A stretch of 64,000 nt of DNA, taken from the NCBI GenBank assembly GCA_026393755.1, contig JAPKZO010000005.1, forward strand, positions 120,757 to 184,756, given 5' to 3'. The notes under the pieces were generated by a model. The model made no database searches. It saw only the letters and a list, made by a program, of their open reading frames with translations, and was not told the origin of the DNA. The DNA comes from Acidobacteriota bacterium (GTDB taxonomy: Bacteria; Acidobacteriota; Vicinamibacteria; Vicinamibacterales; JAKQTR01). The translations under genes were made by a program, and so were the position numbers. This document shows, in pieces, positions 6,606 to 14,553 of the stretch (the first letter of the stretch is position 1; each line of letters begins with the position of its first letter).

Positions 6606-8489
6606 ATGCGTTCCTTCCTCGTGTCGACTCTGTCGTTTCTCTGTTTGGCGGCGTGGGCGCCCATGACACCGACGCCGCAGGAACGTGACCGTGGAAAGAT
6701 CTCCGATCCCTATAAATGGAACCTCGCCGATATCTATCCGTCCGATGCGGCTTGGAAGGAAGCCAAACAGAAGTTCGCCAATGAACTCCCTGGTCTCGAG
6801 AAGTATCAGGGCACATTGAACAAATCGGCCGACCGGCTGTTGGGATGTCTCGATCTCGTCGGGCATCTCAACAAGGAATTCGCGCGGCTGTTTACTTACG
6901 CGAACTTGCGTCTGGATCAGGACATGCGCGTCCCATCGTCCGCGGCGCTCCAGCAGGAGTTGAACCAATTGGGCGCGGCGTTTGGAGAAAAGGCCGCCTT
7001 CATCGAGCCCGAGATTCTGGCGATCGATCCCGCCAAAGTTCAATCGTTCCTCAAGAACGATGAGAGACGCGACACGTACCGTCACTACTTGGACGACATT
7101 CTTCGCCGCCACGCGCACACCGGCACGGAGGGGGAAGAGAAGATCATCGCCGACGCGGAATTGATGGCGGCTGCGCCGTCCGGCATTCGTGACCTGCTGA
7201 TCAACGCGGACTTCCCGTACCCCGAGGTGACCCTGAGTGGCGGGAGGCGGGTGAAGCTCGATCCATCCGGGTTCTCTCAGGAGCGAAGATCGCCGAACCG
7301 CGAAGACCGAAAGACGGCGCTGGCGGCGTATATGGGAAAGCTGAATGATTATCGCCGCACGTTCGGCGCTCTCCTGAACGCCCAGGTCATGAAGGATCTC
7401 TTCCAGATGAAGGCGCGGAAGTACAACTCCTGCCTCGAAAGCTCGCTGGATGGAGACAACATCCCCAGCCAGGTGTTCCGCGGCCTCGTCGCCAACGTGA
7501 ATGAGAACCTGGGCACCCTGCATCGCTATTTGAAACTCCGGAAGAGAATTCTCGGCCTGGACCAACTGCACTATTACGACCTTCCCGCGCCGCTCGTGGC
7601 GGACGTCGCCCGGTCTTACACCTTCGAGGAAGCGCGGGATCATCTTCTGGCGGCGTTCCGGCCGCTCGGTGATGCCTATGGGGCGGCGGCTAAGAAAGCG
7701 TTTACCGACCGCTGGATCGACGTCTATCCGACCGAAGGCAAGCGCTCGGGCGGATACGCCAATGGCTGGGCCTATGATGTCCATCCCTACGTCATGATCA
7801 ATTACGGCGGGAAGTACGACGACATGAGCGGATTGGCTCACGAGCTCGGTCATGCCCTGCAAAGTCATCTCTCGAATGCTCGCCAACCGTTCGCGACGGC
7901 CGCCTGCCCGAGGTTCGTTGTGGAAGTCGCTTCCACGTTCAATGAAGCGCTGCTGGTTGATTCCATGCTGAAGCAGAGCGGAGACGATGGGGCCCGGCTC
8001 TCGATGCTCGGCAACTACCTGGACGGCTTCGCCATCAAGATCTTCCGGGCGACGCTGATATCGGAGTTTGAGCTGCGCATCCATGAGATGGCGGAAAAAG
8101 GCGAACAGATCACGGGCGACACGCTGAACAACCTCTATGCGGCGATCACGAAAAAGTACTATGGTCACGATCAGGGCGTTTGTGTCGTGGATGACGGCGT
8201 CCAATCGGAATGGATGGTTATTCCGCAGCTCTACTCCGGCTTTTATGCCTATCAATACGCAACGGCGTTCACGGCCTCGGCGGCGTTGTCGGAGCTGGTC
8301 TTGAGCGGTGACCAAGCGGCGACGAGGAAATACCTCGATTTCCTCTCCGCGGGCGGGTCGGATTATGCCATCGCCCTGCTGAAGAAGGCGGGCGTCGATA
8401 TGGCGGCCTCCGGGCCGTTCGAGCTGTGCATGGCGAAAATGAACCGCGTGATGGACGAAATGGAGAAGATCTTGGGCCGGAAGAAGTAA
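6606..8489 (+). CDS. Exported oligoendopeptidase F-type metallopeptidase (family M3)
   Basis: 627 residues; GAGGTGG precedes the ATG. The N-terminal hydrophobic segment (about 1-20) suggests export. The body begins with YKWNLADIYPSDAAWKEA, the standard PepF opening. The zinc motif is HELGH at residues 412-416 with the third ligand in VEVASTFNEALL about 27 residues further on. A late substrate-binding region contains YQYATAF. Length and motif placement fit the PepF branch of M3, which cleaves short peptides. It stands alone between leader copy C and the second toxin-antitoxin module. Oligoendopeptidase F is usually cytoplasmic, so the secretion signal is the notable point. Confidence 0.92.
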   Translation: MRSFLVSTLSFLCLAAWAPMTPTPQERDRGKISDPYKWNLADIYPSDAAWKEAKQKFANELPGLEKYQGTLNKSADRLLGCLDLVGHLNKEFARLFTYANLRLDQDMRVPSSAALQQELNQLGAAFGEKAAFIEPEILAIDPAKVQSFLKNDERRDTYRHYLDDILRRHAHTGTEGEEKIIADAELMAAAPSGIRDLLINADFPYPEVTLSGGRRVKLDPSGFSQERRSPNREDRKTALAAYMGKLNDYRRTFGALLNAQVMKDLFQMKARKYNSCLESSLDGDNIPSQVFRGLVANVNENLGTLHRYLKLRKRILGLDQLHYYDLPAPLVADVARSYTFEEARDHLLAAFRPLGDAYGAAAKKAFTDRWIDVYPTEGKRSGGYANGWAYDVHPYVMINYGGKYDDMSGLAHELGHALQSHLSNARQPFATAACPRFVVEVASTFNEALLVDSMLKQSGDDGARLSMLGNYLDGFAIKIFRATLISEFELRIHEMAEKGEQITGDTLNNLYAAITKKYYGHDQGVCVVDDGVQSEWMVIPQLYSGFYAYQYATAFTASAALSELVLSGDQAATRKYLDFLSAGGSDYAIALLKKAGVDMAASGPFELCMAKMNRVMDEMEKILGRKK

Positions 8490-8657
8490 CGGCTCACTCC
8501 AGCAGGGCCATGGCGGAGAGGGTTGCCACGGCGCCAGCACGATGAGCGACGGGAACTCGAGGCATCTCGGTGGGAGTATGGACCAGTCACGGAGTCGAGA
8601 CTCTCGGCTGGCGTTTCACCAGGCATCTGCATGCCGCGTTGCCTTGACGAGCCGAAG

Positions 8658-8674
8658 GTAAGACGTTATCTTAC
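8658..8674 (+). promoter_or_regulatory. Palindromic operator of the second toxin-antitoxin module
   Basis: GTAAGA-CGTTA-TCTTAC is a perfect 6 bp inverted repeat with a 5 bp spacer, ending five bases before the antitoxin ATG. Its position over the expected ribosome-binding or transcription-start region, ahead of an AbrB-type antitoxin, fits autoregulation. Confidence 0.5.
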
Positions 8675-8679
8675 ATGCC

Positions 8680-8931
8680 ATGACGACGACGATGTCCAGT
8701 AGAGGCCAGGTGGTGCTGCCGGCGGAGCTTCGCCAACGGGACGACATCCGTCCCGGCGAACGGTTCGACATCGAACGCGTCGAGCGCGGGGAGTACCGGT
8801 TGACGCGCCTGGCGCGGCGGCGCAATGCGGGACTCGTGAGGCTGCTGCTCGCCTGTCCGGTCAAGGGCCGGTTCCGACCGATGGATCGCAGCGAGACCAC
8901 CGATGACGTCGCGACGCCTGGACGACGATGA
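8680..8931 (+). CDS. AbrB/MazE-type antitoxin (SpoVT-AbrB domain)
   Basis: 83 residues. The SpoVT-AbrB swapped-hairpin signature is MSSRGQVVLPAELRQRDDIRPGERFDIERVERGEYRLTRL in residues 5-45 (quoted here in pieces: SSRGQVVLPAELR, GERFDI, GEYRLTRL). The tail is basic and probably binds the PIN toxin. The stop overlaps the toxin start as ATGA. It should repress its own promoter; a perfect GTAAGA/TCTTAC inverted repeat lies immediately upstream. Confidence 0.88.
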   Translation: MTTTMSSRGQVVLPAELRQRDDIRPGERFDIERVERGEYRLTRLARRRNAGLVRLLLACPVKGRFRPMDRSETTDDVATPGRR

Positions 8932-9338
8932 TGTATCTGGTTGATGCCAATGTCCTGAGCGAGCCGACTAAGCCCGCTCCCGATCCCAGGGTCGTGGAGT
9001 GGCTGACCTCCCACGAAGGGCAAGTCGTCGTGGATGCCGTGGTGCTCGGCGAGTTGAGTGTCGGCGTCCTCGGGTACCCGGCTGGTCGAAAGCGGGCGGC
9101 TTTGGAAGCGTGGTTCGAGTCTGTCGTCCAGGTGATCGACTGTTTGCCATGGGACGCAGGCGTGAGCCTGCGGTGGGCCCGCCTGGTGGCCCAGTTGAAG
9201 CGGAAAGGCCAGTCCCTTCCGCTGCTGGATAGCATGATTGCGGCGACGGCGCTCCATCACGGTCTCACCGTGGTGACGCACAACACCCGGGACTTCCAAC
9301 GGGCCGGCGTGAAGGTGTTCGATCCCTTTCTCGGGTAG
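8928..9338 (+). CDS. vapC: PIN-domain toxin (VapC family), second module
   Basis: 136 residues, coupled by ATGA to the AbrB-type antitoxin. Catalytic acidic residues are D6 (YLVDANVLSEP), E42 (LGELSVG), D101 (PLLDSMIAATA), and N119 and D122 (THNTRDF). All are present, so an active ribonuclease is expected. Its subfamily (FitB-like, VDANVLSE) differs from the 5304 toxin, and the antitoxin class differs too, so the two modules are not recent duplicates. Confidence 0.92.
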   Translation: MMYLVDANVLSEPTKPAPDPRVVEWLTSHEGQVVVDAVVLGELSVGVLGYPAGRKRAALEAWFESVVQVIDCLPWDAGVSLRWARLVAQLKRKGQSLPLLDSMIAATALHHGLTVVTHNTRDFQRAGVKVFDPFLG

Positions 9339-9485
9339 GCGCCGACCGGCGAATGGTGGGCCTGTCGTCGCGACGGACTCTAGGGACGCCGCAGCGACCG
9401 GAACGCCGTACACGGCTGGACTCGCGCCCGCCGCCTCTCGATACATCCCATTGCGTGTGGGAGAACCCGCCGCTCCCACGATGAC

Positions 9486-9612
9486 GCGGATTCATCCCTG
9501 CAAGGTCACGATCGGTCCCGCGCGGTCCGAGGTTGGTCACAAATGACCTGAAGCCCCGCGGCGGAGTGCTTAGGCTTGGATGGACGCGTCTTTTACCGAA
9601 AGGTCATCCATG
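9486..9612 (+). repeat. Leader repeat, copy D
   Basis: Complete copy: GGATTCATCCCTG, GGTCACGATC, GGTCACAAATGACC (perfect 5 bp arms around CAAA), GCGGCGGAGTGCTTAGGCTTGG, CGAAAGGTCATCC then ATG at 9610. It leads into a PD40-type gene that carries a frameshift. Confidence 0.75.
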
Positions 9613-9965
9613 AAATGCGGTTCCGTCATTTGCCTCGCGACGCTGCTCGTGGCCGGCACCCGCCCCGCCCAGGCAGGGGTTTCGGTCCAGGCAGGCCAGT
9701 CCCAGTCTCCGGACAGGCCACTCAGCCAGCCGTCGGGACGTTCAAGACGCGCCTCAAGGGGATCTACTTCGGCCAGACACTGCCAGGAAACACGCCGGTG
9801 CCTTTTGCTCCTGAGATTCTGACGTCGATCAGTCGGTGGGTGGCAGGCACGGCGTTCTCTCCCGACGGAACGCAGTTGTTCGTGTCGGTCGGCGCCCCTG
9901 ACTACTCGGGTGCCAAACTCTACTACTCGACGCGCGGAGGATCCAACGGTGATTCAGGGGAGTGA
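9610..9965 (+). pseudogene. Frameshifted and shortened PD40-family secreted protein
   Basis: The frame from ATG 9610 encodes signal peptide MKCGSVICLATLLVAGTRPAQA and about a dozen further codons. Near 9706 one base is missing relative to the 6194 copy (CAG-TCTCCGGA against CAG-GTTTCCGGA). The continuation is in another frame: ATQPAVGTFKTRLK, FGQTLPGNTPVPFAPEIL, AGTAFSPDGTQLFVSVG, stopping at 9965. The first propeller blade is present and the rest is missing. The intact homolog starts 12 bases later, suggesting a tandem duplicate that decayed. Resequencing would tell whether the single-base loss is real. Confidence 0.7.
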
Positions 9966-9977
9966 AAGGTGGTTGCG

Positions 9978-10886
9978 ATGACCGGCACTCGGAACAATTT
10001 CTTTGTCGCCACGGCACGTCAATCGAAGACAACGACTCTTCTGCTCTTGCCCCTCTTGATTGTGGCTTCGATCGGCCACTCTCAAACCACTCCCGAGGCG
10101 GGGTCTTACCTGGGCCAGAATCCGCCTGGCACGACTCCTGTCATCTTTGCTCCGGGAGTCATTTCCAAAGGGAATATCCACAGCCGTCTGGAAATCTCCC
10201 CCGACGGTCGGGAGATGTTCTGGAACACCGTCGACATGAAGACGTTCTCCACGCAGATCCTGTCCATGAAGAATGTCAGCGGAAAATGGTCGGCTCCGCA
10301 GCCGCCGCCGTTTGCCAAAGATGGAAACACCCAAGCGGCCGTGTTCTCGCCGGATGGGAAGAAGTTGTTCTTCAGTGTCAATACCGGAGACGGCTGGGTC
10401 AGGAAGTACGTCGAGAAGACAGATGCTGGATGGAGTACCGCTCGCGCTGACGGCTTCGTTCCGAACGGGAGTTCCTCCTTCACTAGATCGGGTCGGGCGT
10501 ACTACTCCGGGCAGATGAAGACGAAGATTTGGAATACCGGAATCTTCGGGGCCCGATATGCGGCCGACGGCTATGCAGACGTCACACCCCTGGGCGAGGC
10601 CATCAACCGTCCAAACGCGATCGACTACACGCCCTATGTCTCACCCGATGAGTCCTTCCTGCTGTTTTCCTCGAACCGTCCCCTCAACGGCGACAAGGAA
10701 GAGATGTTCATCCATGTCAGTTTCAGGAAGAGCGATGGCACGTGGTCGGCCCCGCAAAGGGTCAGTCAGATCCCGGGCAGATTTCCCTCGCTCTCGCCGG
10801 ACGGAAAATATCTGTTCTTTTGCGGAGACGATGGAAACATTTATTGGGCTGACAGGAAGATCCTCGACCCGTTTCGTACCGTTTAG
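9978..10886 (+). CDS. Secreted PD40 (TolB-like) beta-propeller protein, intact copy
   Basis: 302 residues from ATG 9978, with AGGTGG seven bases upstream; a GTG at 9969 is less well placed. A hydrophobic segment TTLLLLPLLIVASIGHSQ forms the signal. The mature protein has repeated SPDGxxxFF/LFF strands (ISPDGREMFW, FSPDGKKLFFSV, VSPDESFLLFSSN, LSPDGKYLFFCG), giving about five or six WD40-like PD40 blades. Family members act in the periplasm or outside the cell as binding scaffolds; no enzyme motif is visible. It is the only complete member of the four PD40-derived genes in this region. Confidence 0.8.
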   Translation: MTGTRNNFFVATARQSKTTTLLLLPLLIVASIGHSQTTPEAGSYLGQNPPGTTPVIFAPGVISKGNIHSRLEISPDGREMFWNTVDMKTFSTQILSMKNVSGKWSAPQPPPFAKDGNTQAAVFSPDGKKLFFSVNTGDGWVRKYVEKTDAGWSTARADGFVPNGSSSFTRSGRAYYSGQMKTKIWNTGIFGARYAADGYADVTPLGEAINRPNAIDYTPYVSPDESFLLFSSNRPLNGDKEEMFIHVSFRKSDGTWSAPQRVSQIPGRFPSLSPDGKYLFFCGDDGNIYWADRKILDPFRTV

Positions 10887-10955
10887 CAGAGCCGGGGCCA
10901 CCGTCTGAGGACTCGCGTCATTCGCAGCGCAGTGTCGTCACCGCATCTCTGCCTC

Positions 10956-12302
10956 TCAGATTGTTTTGATCGTGGGGAGACGCAAGCGGGCGATGCCGCC
11001 GGTCCGGTCTTGCCGGTTCTCGAGGACCAGCGACCCGCCGTGCGCCTCCGCAATCTGTCTGCCCAACACCAGACCGATGCCCGACCCGCCCGGTTTCGTT
11101 GTGAAGAACGGCACAAAGAGATTGGCCGTCTGGGCCAGTCCCGGACCTTCGTCTTCGACCAGCACCTCGACCTGTCCATCGGCTCGCGTCCATCTGAGGC
11201 TGACACCGCCCGACGAATCGATGGACGCCTCGACCGCGTTCTTCAGGAGGTTGATGAGCAGCTGTTCAATTTGATCGGGATCGGCATCGATCGTCACCTC
11301 GGGCCCTTCGACCAGTGTCACCGGAAGCCGTCGCTCCAGGTTGACGACGCGGGCGACGATCGAGGCGAGGAGGATGGGCCGGCGGCGCGGAGGCGGCAGA
11401 CCGGCGAGGCGTGAGTAGGCGGACGAGAAGCGCCCGAGCGATTCCGCGCGCGATGCCACCACTTCGAGGCCGCGCCTCATGTCGTCGCGCGAGTCTTCCT
11501 GACCCCAGGCGCGCGCGACGAGCGTCGCGAGGCTGCCGGCGATGGACTTGATCGGCGCCAGCGAGTTGTTGATCTCGTGACCGAGCACGCGCATCAACCG
11601 CTGCCACGCCATCCGCTCCTCGTCGCGCAGCGACCGGCTGACGTCGGTGAGGACGAGGAGCGTGTGCGGCAGACCGCCCAGTCTGAAGCCGCTTCGGCGC
11701 ACTTCCCAGCGACCCGGGTGGCCGGGAATTGAAATCGGCATCGACACCGCGGGGTCGGCATCCATGCACAACGCGAGTCCCACCTCATCGACGCCTGCGT
11801 CGATCAGCCGTTCTGCGGAACGGCCCAGCATTCGTTCGCCGGCATGGTTGACGAGCTTGACGCGACGTTCCGCGTCCAACGCGAAGACCGCCACATCGAT
11901 CTCGGCCATCACCCGCTGCAGCAGCGCCGTCGCTTCTCTCGCGCCGAGGCGCTGTTCCCGGATCACGGCGGAGAGGCCGTTGGCCTCGATCATGACTTCG
12001 CCGAGCGCGTCGCCCGCCTCGGCTCCGCGCGCGCGATGCGACGCGTCACCCTCCCGGAGTCCCGCCAGCAGGTTTGCCAGCGTTTGGAGCGGAAACACCA
12101 CCGCCCGCCTGACGGCGAACGCACACCCGATCCAGCAGAGGCCGAGGGCGAGCGCCGCCGTGACGATCACTCTGGCGGAGGCGCCGGCGGACCACATCAG
12201 CAGGACAGCCACCGCGACCGATGGGGCTCCGCCGGCCATCGTCATCAGCAGGATGCGACGTTCGTACTTGAGCCTGCGGCGCCGCGGCTCGGGATCGCTC
12301 AT
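10956..12302 (-). CDS. NtrY-like membrane histidine kinase
   Basis: 448 residues. Two hydrophobic segments (about 18-40 and 45-65) are followed by a HAMP-like linker, a PAS-like domain (about 120-210; IDVAVFALDAERRVKLVNHAG), the H box VLGHEINNSLAPIKSIAGSL and an ATPase domain with LLINLLKNAVEAS, DEGPGL and GGSGIGLVLGRQIAEAHGG. The GHEINNSLAPIK box is the NtrY type rather than EnvZ type. The start overlaps the stop of the NtrC-type regulator (ATGA), so this is the last gene of a four-gene operon. Its expected role is to phosphorylate that sigma54-type activator, probably in response to membrane or drug stress given the efflux genes upstream. Confidence 0.92.
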   Translation of the reverse strand: MSDPEPRRRRLKYERRILLMTMAGGAPSVAVAVLLMWSAGASARVIVTAALALGLCWIGCAFAVRRAVVFPLQTLANLLAGLREGDASHRARGAEAGDALGEVMIEANGLSAVIREQRLGAREATALLQRVMAEIDVAVFALDAERRVKLVNHAGERMLGRSAERLIDAGVDEVGLALCMDADPAVSMPISIPGHPGRWEVRRSGFRLGGLPHTLLVLTDVSRSLRDEERMAWQRLMRVLGHEINNSLAPIKSIAGSLATLVARAWGQEDSRDDMRRGLEVVASRAESLGRFSSAYSRLAGLPPPRRRPILLASIVARVVNLERRLPVTLVEGPEVTIDADPDQIEQLLINLLKNAVEASIDSSGGVSLRWTRADGQVEVLVEDEGPGLAQTANLFVPFFTTKPGGSGIGLVLGRQIAEAHGGSLVLENRQDRTGGIARLRLPTIKTI

Positions 12303-13669
12303 AGCCCGTAGCGTTGCAACCGTCGGTACAGCGCGCTGCGACTGAGGCCAAGCGTGTTGGCCGCGAGGCTGACGTTGCCGTCGTAGCGGGCCAGGGTCTT
12401 CTTGATCAGGAAGGCCTCGACTTCCTCGAGGCTCATCTCCTCGAGGCGCGTCACGCCGTCCTTCGGGGGCTTGAGGCTGAGGTCGGCCGCCCGGATCAAC
12501 GGCCCCGGCGTCATGAGGACCGCCCGTTCGACCGCATGGTCGAGTTCCCGCACGTTGCCGGGCCAGTGATGCTCAGAGAGCGTCTGCAGGGCACCGGCGT
12601 CGAAGCTCGTCACGGCCTTCCGATACCGGCGGGCGTGCTGCTGCAGAAACAGGGTGGCCAGCGCAGCGAGGTCTTCGCGCCGCTCTCGAAGCGGCGGCAC
12701 CCGAATTTCCACCGTGTTCAATCTGAACAGCAGGTCCTGGCGAAACGATCCCGCCGCGACACTGTCGCCAAGTTCCGCGTTGGTGGCCGCGATAATCCGC
12801 ACGCTGACTCGCCGCGTGCGCGACGAGCCGACGCGTTCGAACTCGCCCGTTTCGAGCACACGGAGCAGCCTCACCTGCTGCGCCATGCCGAGGTTGGCGA
12901 TCTCGTCGAGAAAGAGCGTCCCGCCGTCGGCCAGTTCGAAGCGTCCCACGCGATCGGTCTTCGCGTCGGTGAACGCGCCTTTCACATGGCCGAACAGTTC
13001 CGATTCGAACACGCCTTCGGGCAGCCCGCCCACATTGACGGTCACCATCGCGCGCCCGGCGCGACTGGACGCTGCATGGAGCGCCTGGGCCACCAGGGTC
13101 TTGCCCGTGCCGTTTTCGCCGGTGATGAGCACGTTGGCGTCGGACGGCCCCACGCGTTCGATCGTCCGCACGACCGGCGCCATGGCGGGCGAGGCCGTCA
13201 CCAGCGTCGGCCGGGGCTGAGCCCGCAGCACCTCGTTTTCGGCCTCGAGCCGCACGCTGCGCCTGAGGGCGCGCGCCAGCTCGATCTGCGTCTGCAACAC
13301 GGCCAGCAGGCGATCGTTGTCCCATGGCTTCTGCAGGAAATCCCGAGCCCCCCGGCGCATCGCCTCGACGGCAAGATCGACGCTGCCCCAGGCGGTCATG
13401 ACGACCACGGGAACGGTGTGATCAATCGCCTTGATCCGCGCAAGAAGATCGAGGCCTTCCTGTCCAGAGGTCGTGTCCCTGGTGTAGTTCAGGTCCATCA
13501 ACACGACGTCGATGTCACTGTCGCTAATCTGGGCAATCACCGCATCGGGAGACGTGGCCGTGACGACCTGGAACTTCTCGCCCTTGAGAAGCAGGCGCAG
13601 CGCCTCCAGCACGTCGGGTACGTCGTCGGCAATCAGTACGCGGGGCGGCGAGTCTTGCGGGGTCAGCAT
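12299..13669 (-). CDS. NtrC-family sigma54-dependent response regulator (GAFTDA variant)
   Basis: 456 residues. The receiver domain (1-125) has D59 in VVLMDLNYTRD. The AAA+ domain has Walker A GENGTGKT at 184-191, the sigma54-contact loop at 231-236 reading GAFTDA instead of GAFTGA, and Walker B GGTLFLDEIANLG. A Fis-type HTH lies at the C-terminus (VSLAANTLGLSRSALYRRLQRYGL). It should drive sigma54 promoters when phosphorylated by the downstream kinase. A near-perfect sigma54 promoter lies at the head of this same operon, so positive autoregulation is likely. The loop substitution is unusual for classical NtrC but the Phe and both Thr/Ala flanks are kept. Confidence 0.93.
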   Translation of the reverse strand: MLTPQDSPPRVLIADDVPDVLEALRLLLKGEKFQVVTATSPDAVIAQISDSDIDVVLMDLNYTRDTTSGQEGLDLLARIKAIDHTVPVVVMTAWGSVDLAVEAMRRGARDFLQKPWDNDRLLAVLQTQIELARALRRSVRLEAENEVLRAQPRPTLVTASPAMAPVVRTIERVGPSDANVLITGENGTGKTLVAQALHAASSRAGRAMVTVNVGGLPEGVFESELFGHVKGAFTDAKTDRVGRFELADGGTLFLDEIANLGMAQQVRLLRVLETGEFERVGSSRTRRVSVRIIAATNAELGDSVAAGSFRQDLLFRLNTVEIRVPPLRERREDLAALATLFLQQHARRYRKAVTSFDAGALQTLSEHHWPGNVRELDHAVERAVLMTPGPLIRAADLSLKPPKDGVTRLEEMSLEEVEAFLIKKTLARYDGNVSLAANTLGLSRSALYRRLQRYGL

Positions 13670-13781
13670 GATGATCGGCGCGGCCTATTCTACCCTTCGA
13701 CTCGGCTCATCTGGGAATCGCGTGACAAGTCGCAGGTTTCAACTCGGGTGAGCTCAGGGCAGGGCCGGAAACCTGATCGGT

Positions 13782-14486
13782 CTAGACGGTCGCCTCGACG
13801 CTCTCGTCCACGACGCGCCCGTCGAACAGATGGACCGTCGTGTCGGCGCTGCGCGCAAACCGCGAGTCGTGCGTCACCATGCAGATGGTCGCGCCCCCGC
13901 GGTGCAACTCGGTCAGCAATTCCATGACGGCTTCGCCGTTGCGCGAGTCGAGGTTGCCCGTCGGCTCGTCGGCCAGCAGGATCGCCGGCTCGCCAACCAG
14001 GGCCCGAGCCACTGCGACACGCTGCTGCTGACCGCCAGAGAGCTGGCTCGGCAGGTGACGCGCGCGATGCGCCATCCCTACCCGCTCCAGCGCGGCGGTG
14101 ACGCGCGTCTTCCGTTCGGCGGCGGCCATGCCGCGGTACGTCAGCGGCAGCTCAACATTTTCGAACACCGTGAGATCGCCAATCAGGTTGAAGCTCTGGA
14201 AGATGAATCCCACCTCGCGATTGCGGATGCGGGCCCGCTGCGCCAGGTTCAGCTCGGACACCGCATGACCGTTGAGCGTATACGTGCCAGCGGTCGGAGT
14301 ATCGAGCAGGCCCAGAATCGAGAGCAGCGTGGATTTGCCGCAGCCCGACGGTCCCGCGATGGCCACATACTCGCCCCGCTTGATCTCGAGGTGGACGCCC
14401 GACAACGCGTGGGTTTCGACTTCGTCCGTATAGAAGGCCTTGGTTACGCCCTCCAGCCTGATCAGCGGTTCTGCGGTCGCACTCAT
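13782..14486 (-). CDS. MacB/LolD-type ABC transporter ATP-binding protein
   Basis: 234 residues. Walker A GPSGCGKST at 45-53, Q loop FIFQSFNL near 95-101, signature LSGGQQQR at 149-156, Walker B ILLADEPTGNLD and the switch histidine in CMVTHD. Length and the YKTD-like start identify the MacB/LolD/FtsE class that pairs with an FtsX-like permease and an HlyD-type periplasmic adaptor. It lies 67 bases downstream of the adaptor gene in the same operon. No permease gene is in this operon; the nearest FtsX-type proteins are the fused ADOP protein at 19501 and possible genes elsewhere in the genome. Confidence 0.94.
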   Translation of the reverse strand: MSATAEPLIRLEGVTKAFYTDEVETHALSGVHLEIKRGEYVAIAGPSGCGKSTLLSILGLLDTPTAGTYTLNGHAVSELNLAQRARIRNREVGFIFQSFNLIGDLTVFENVELPLTYRGMAAAERKTRVTAALERVGMAHRARHLPSQLSGGQQQRVAVARALVGEPAILLADEPTGNLDSRNGEAVMELLTELHRGGATICMVTHDSRFARSADTTVHLFDGRVVDESVEATV

Positions 14487-14553
14487 CGTCGTGGTCCCTT
14501 CCAGAATGGTTGCCTGCGTCAGAGCCGGCCGTCTTTGCCGGCCACATTCTTTC

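Noticed and set aside
6492..8540. 682-codon open frame antisense to the M3 peptidase
   Set aside because: It is a shadow of the peptidase in GC-rich DNA, with no ribosome site or domain.
4867..9540. Conserved minus-strand peptides (GWPF...FTSFVTN...RGTDRDLAG) across the leader repeats
   Set aside because: They follow from DNA similarity of the repeats without indels. There are no ribosome sites and the downstream frames do not match, so no gene is called.
4867..9612. Leader repeats as integron attC sites with toxin-antitoxin cassettes
   Set aside because: The copies lack the paired GTTRRRY/RYYYAAC cores, begin with an unrelated GATTC block and end at a start codon rather than at the end of a cassette. 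No integrase is in the window.
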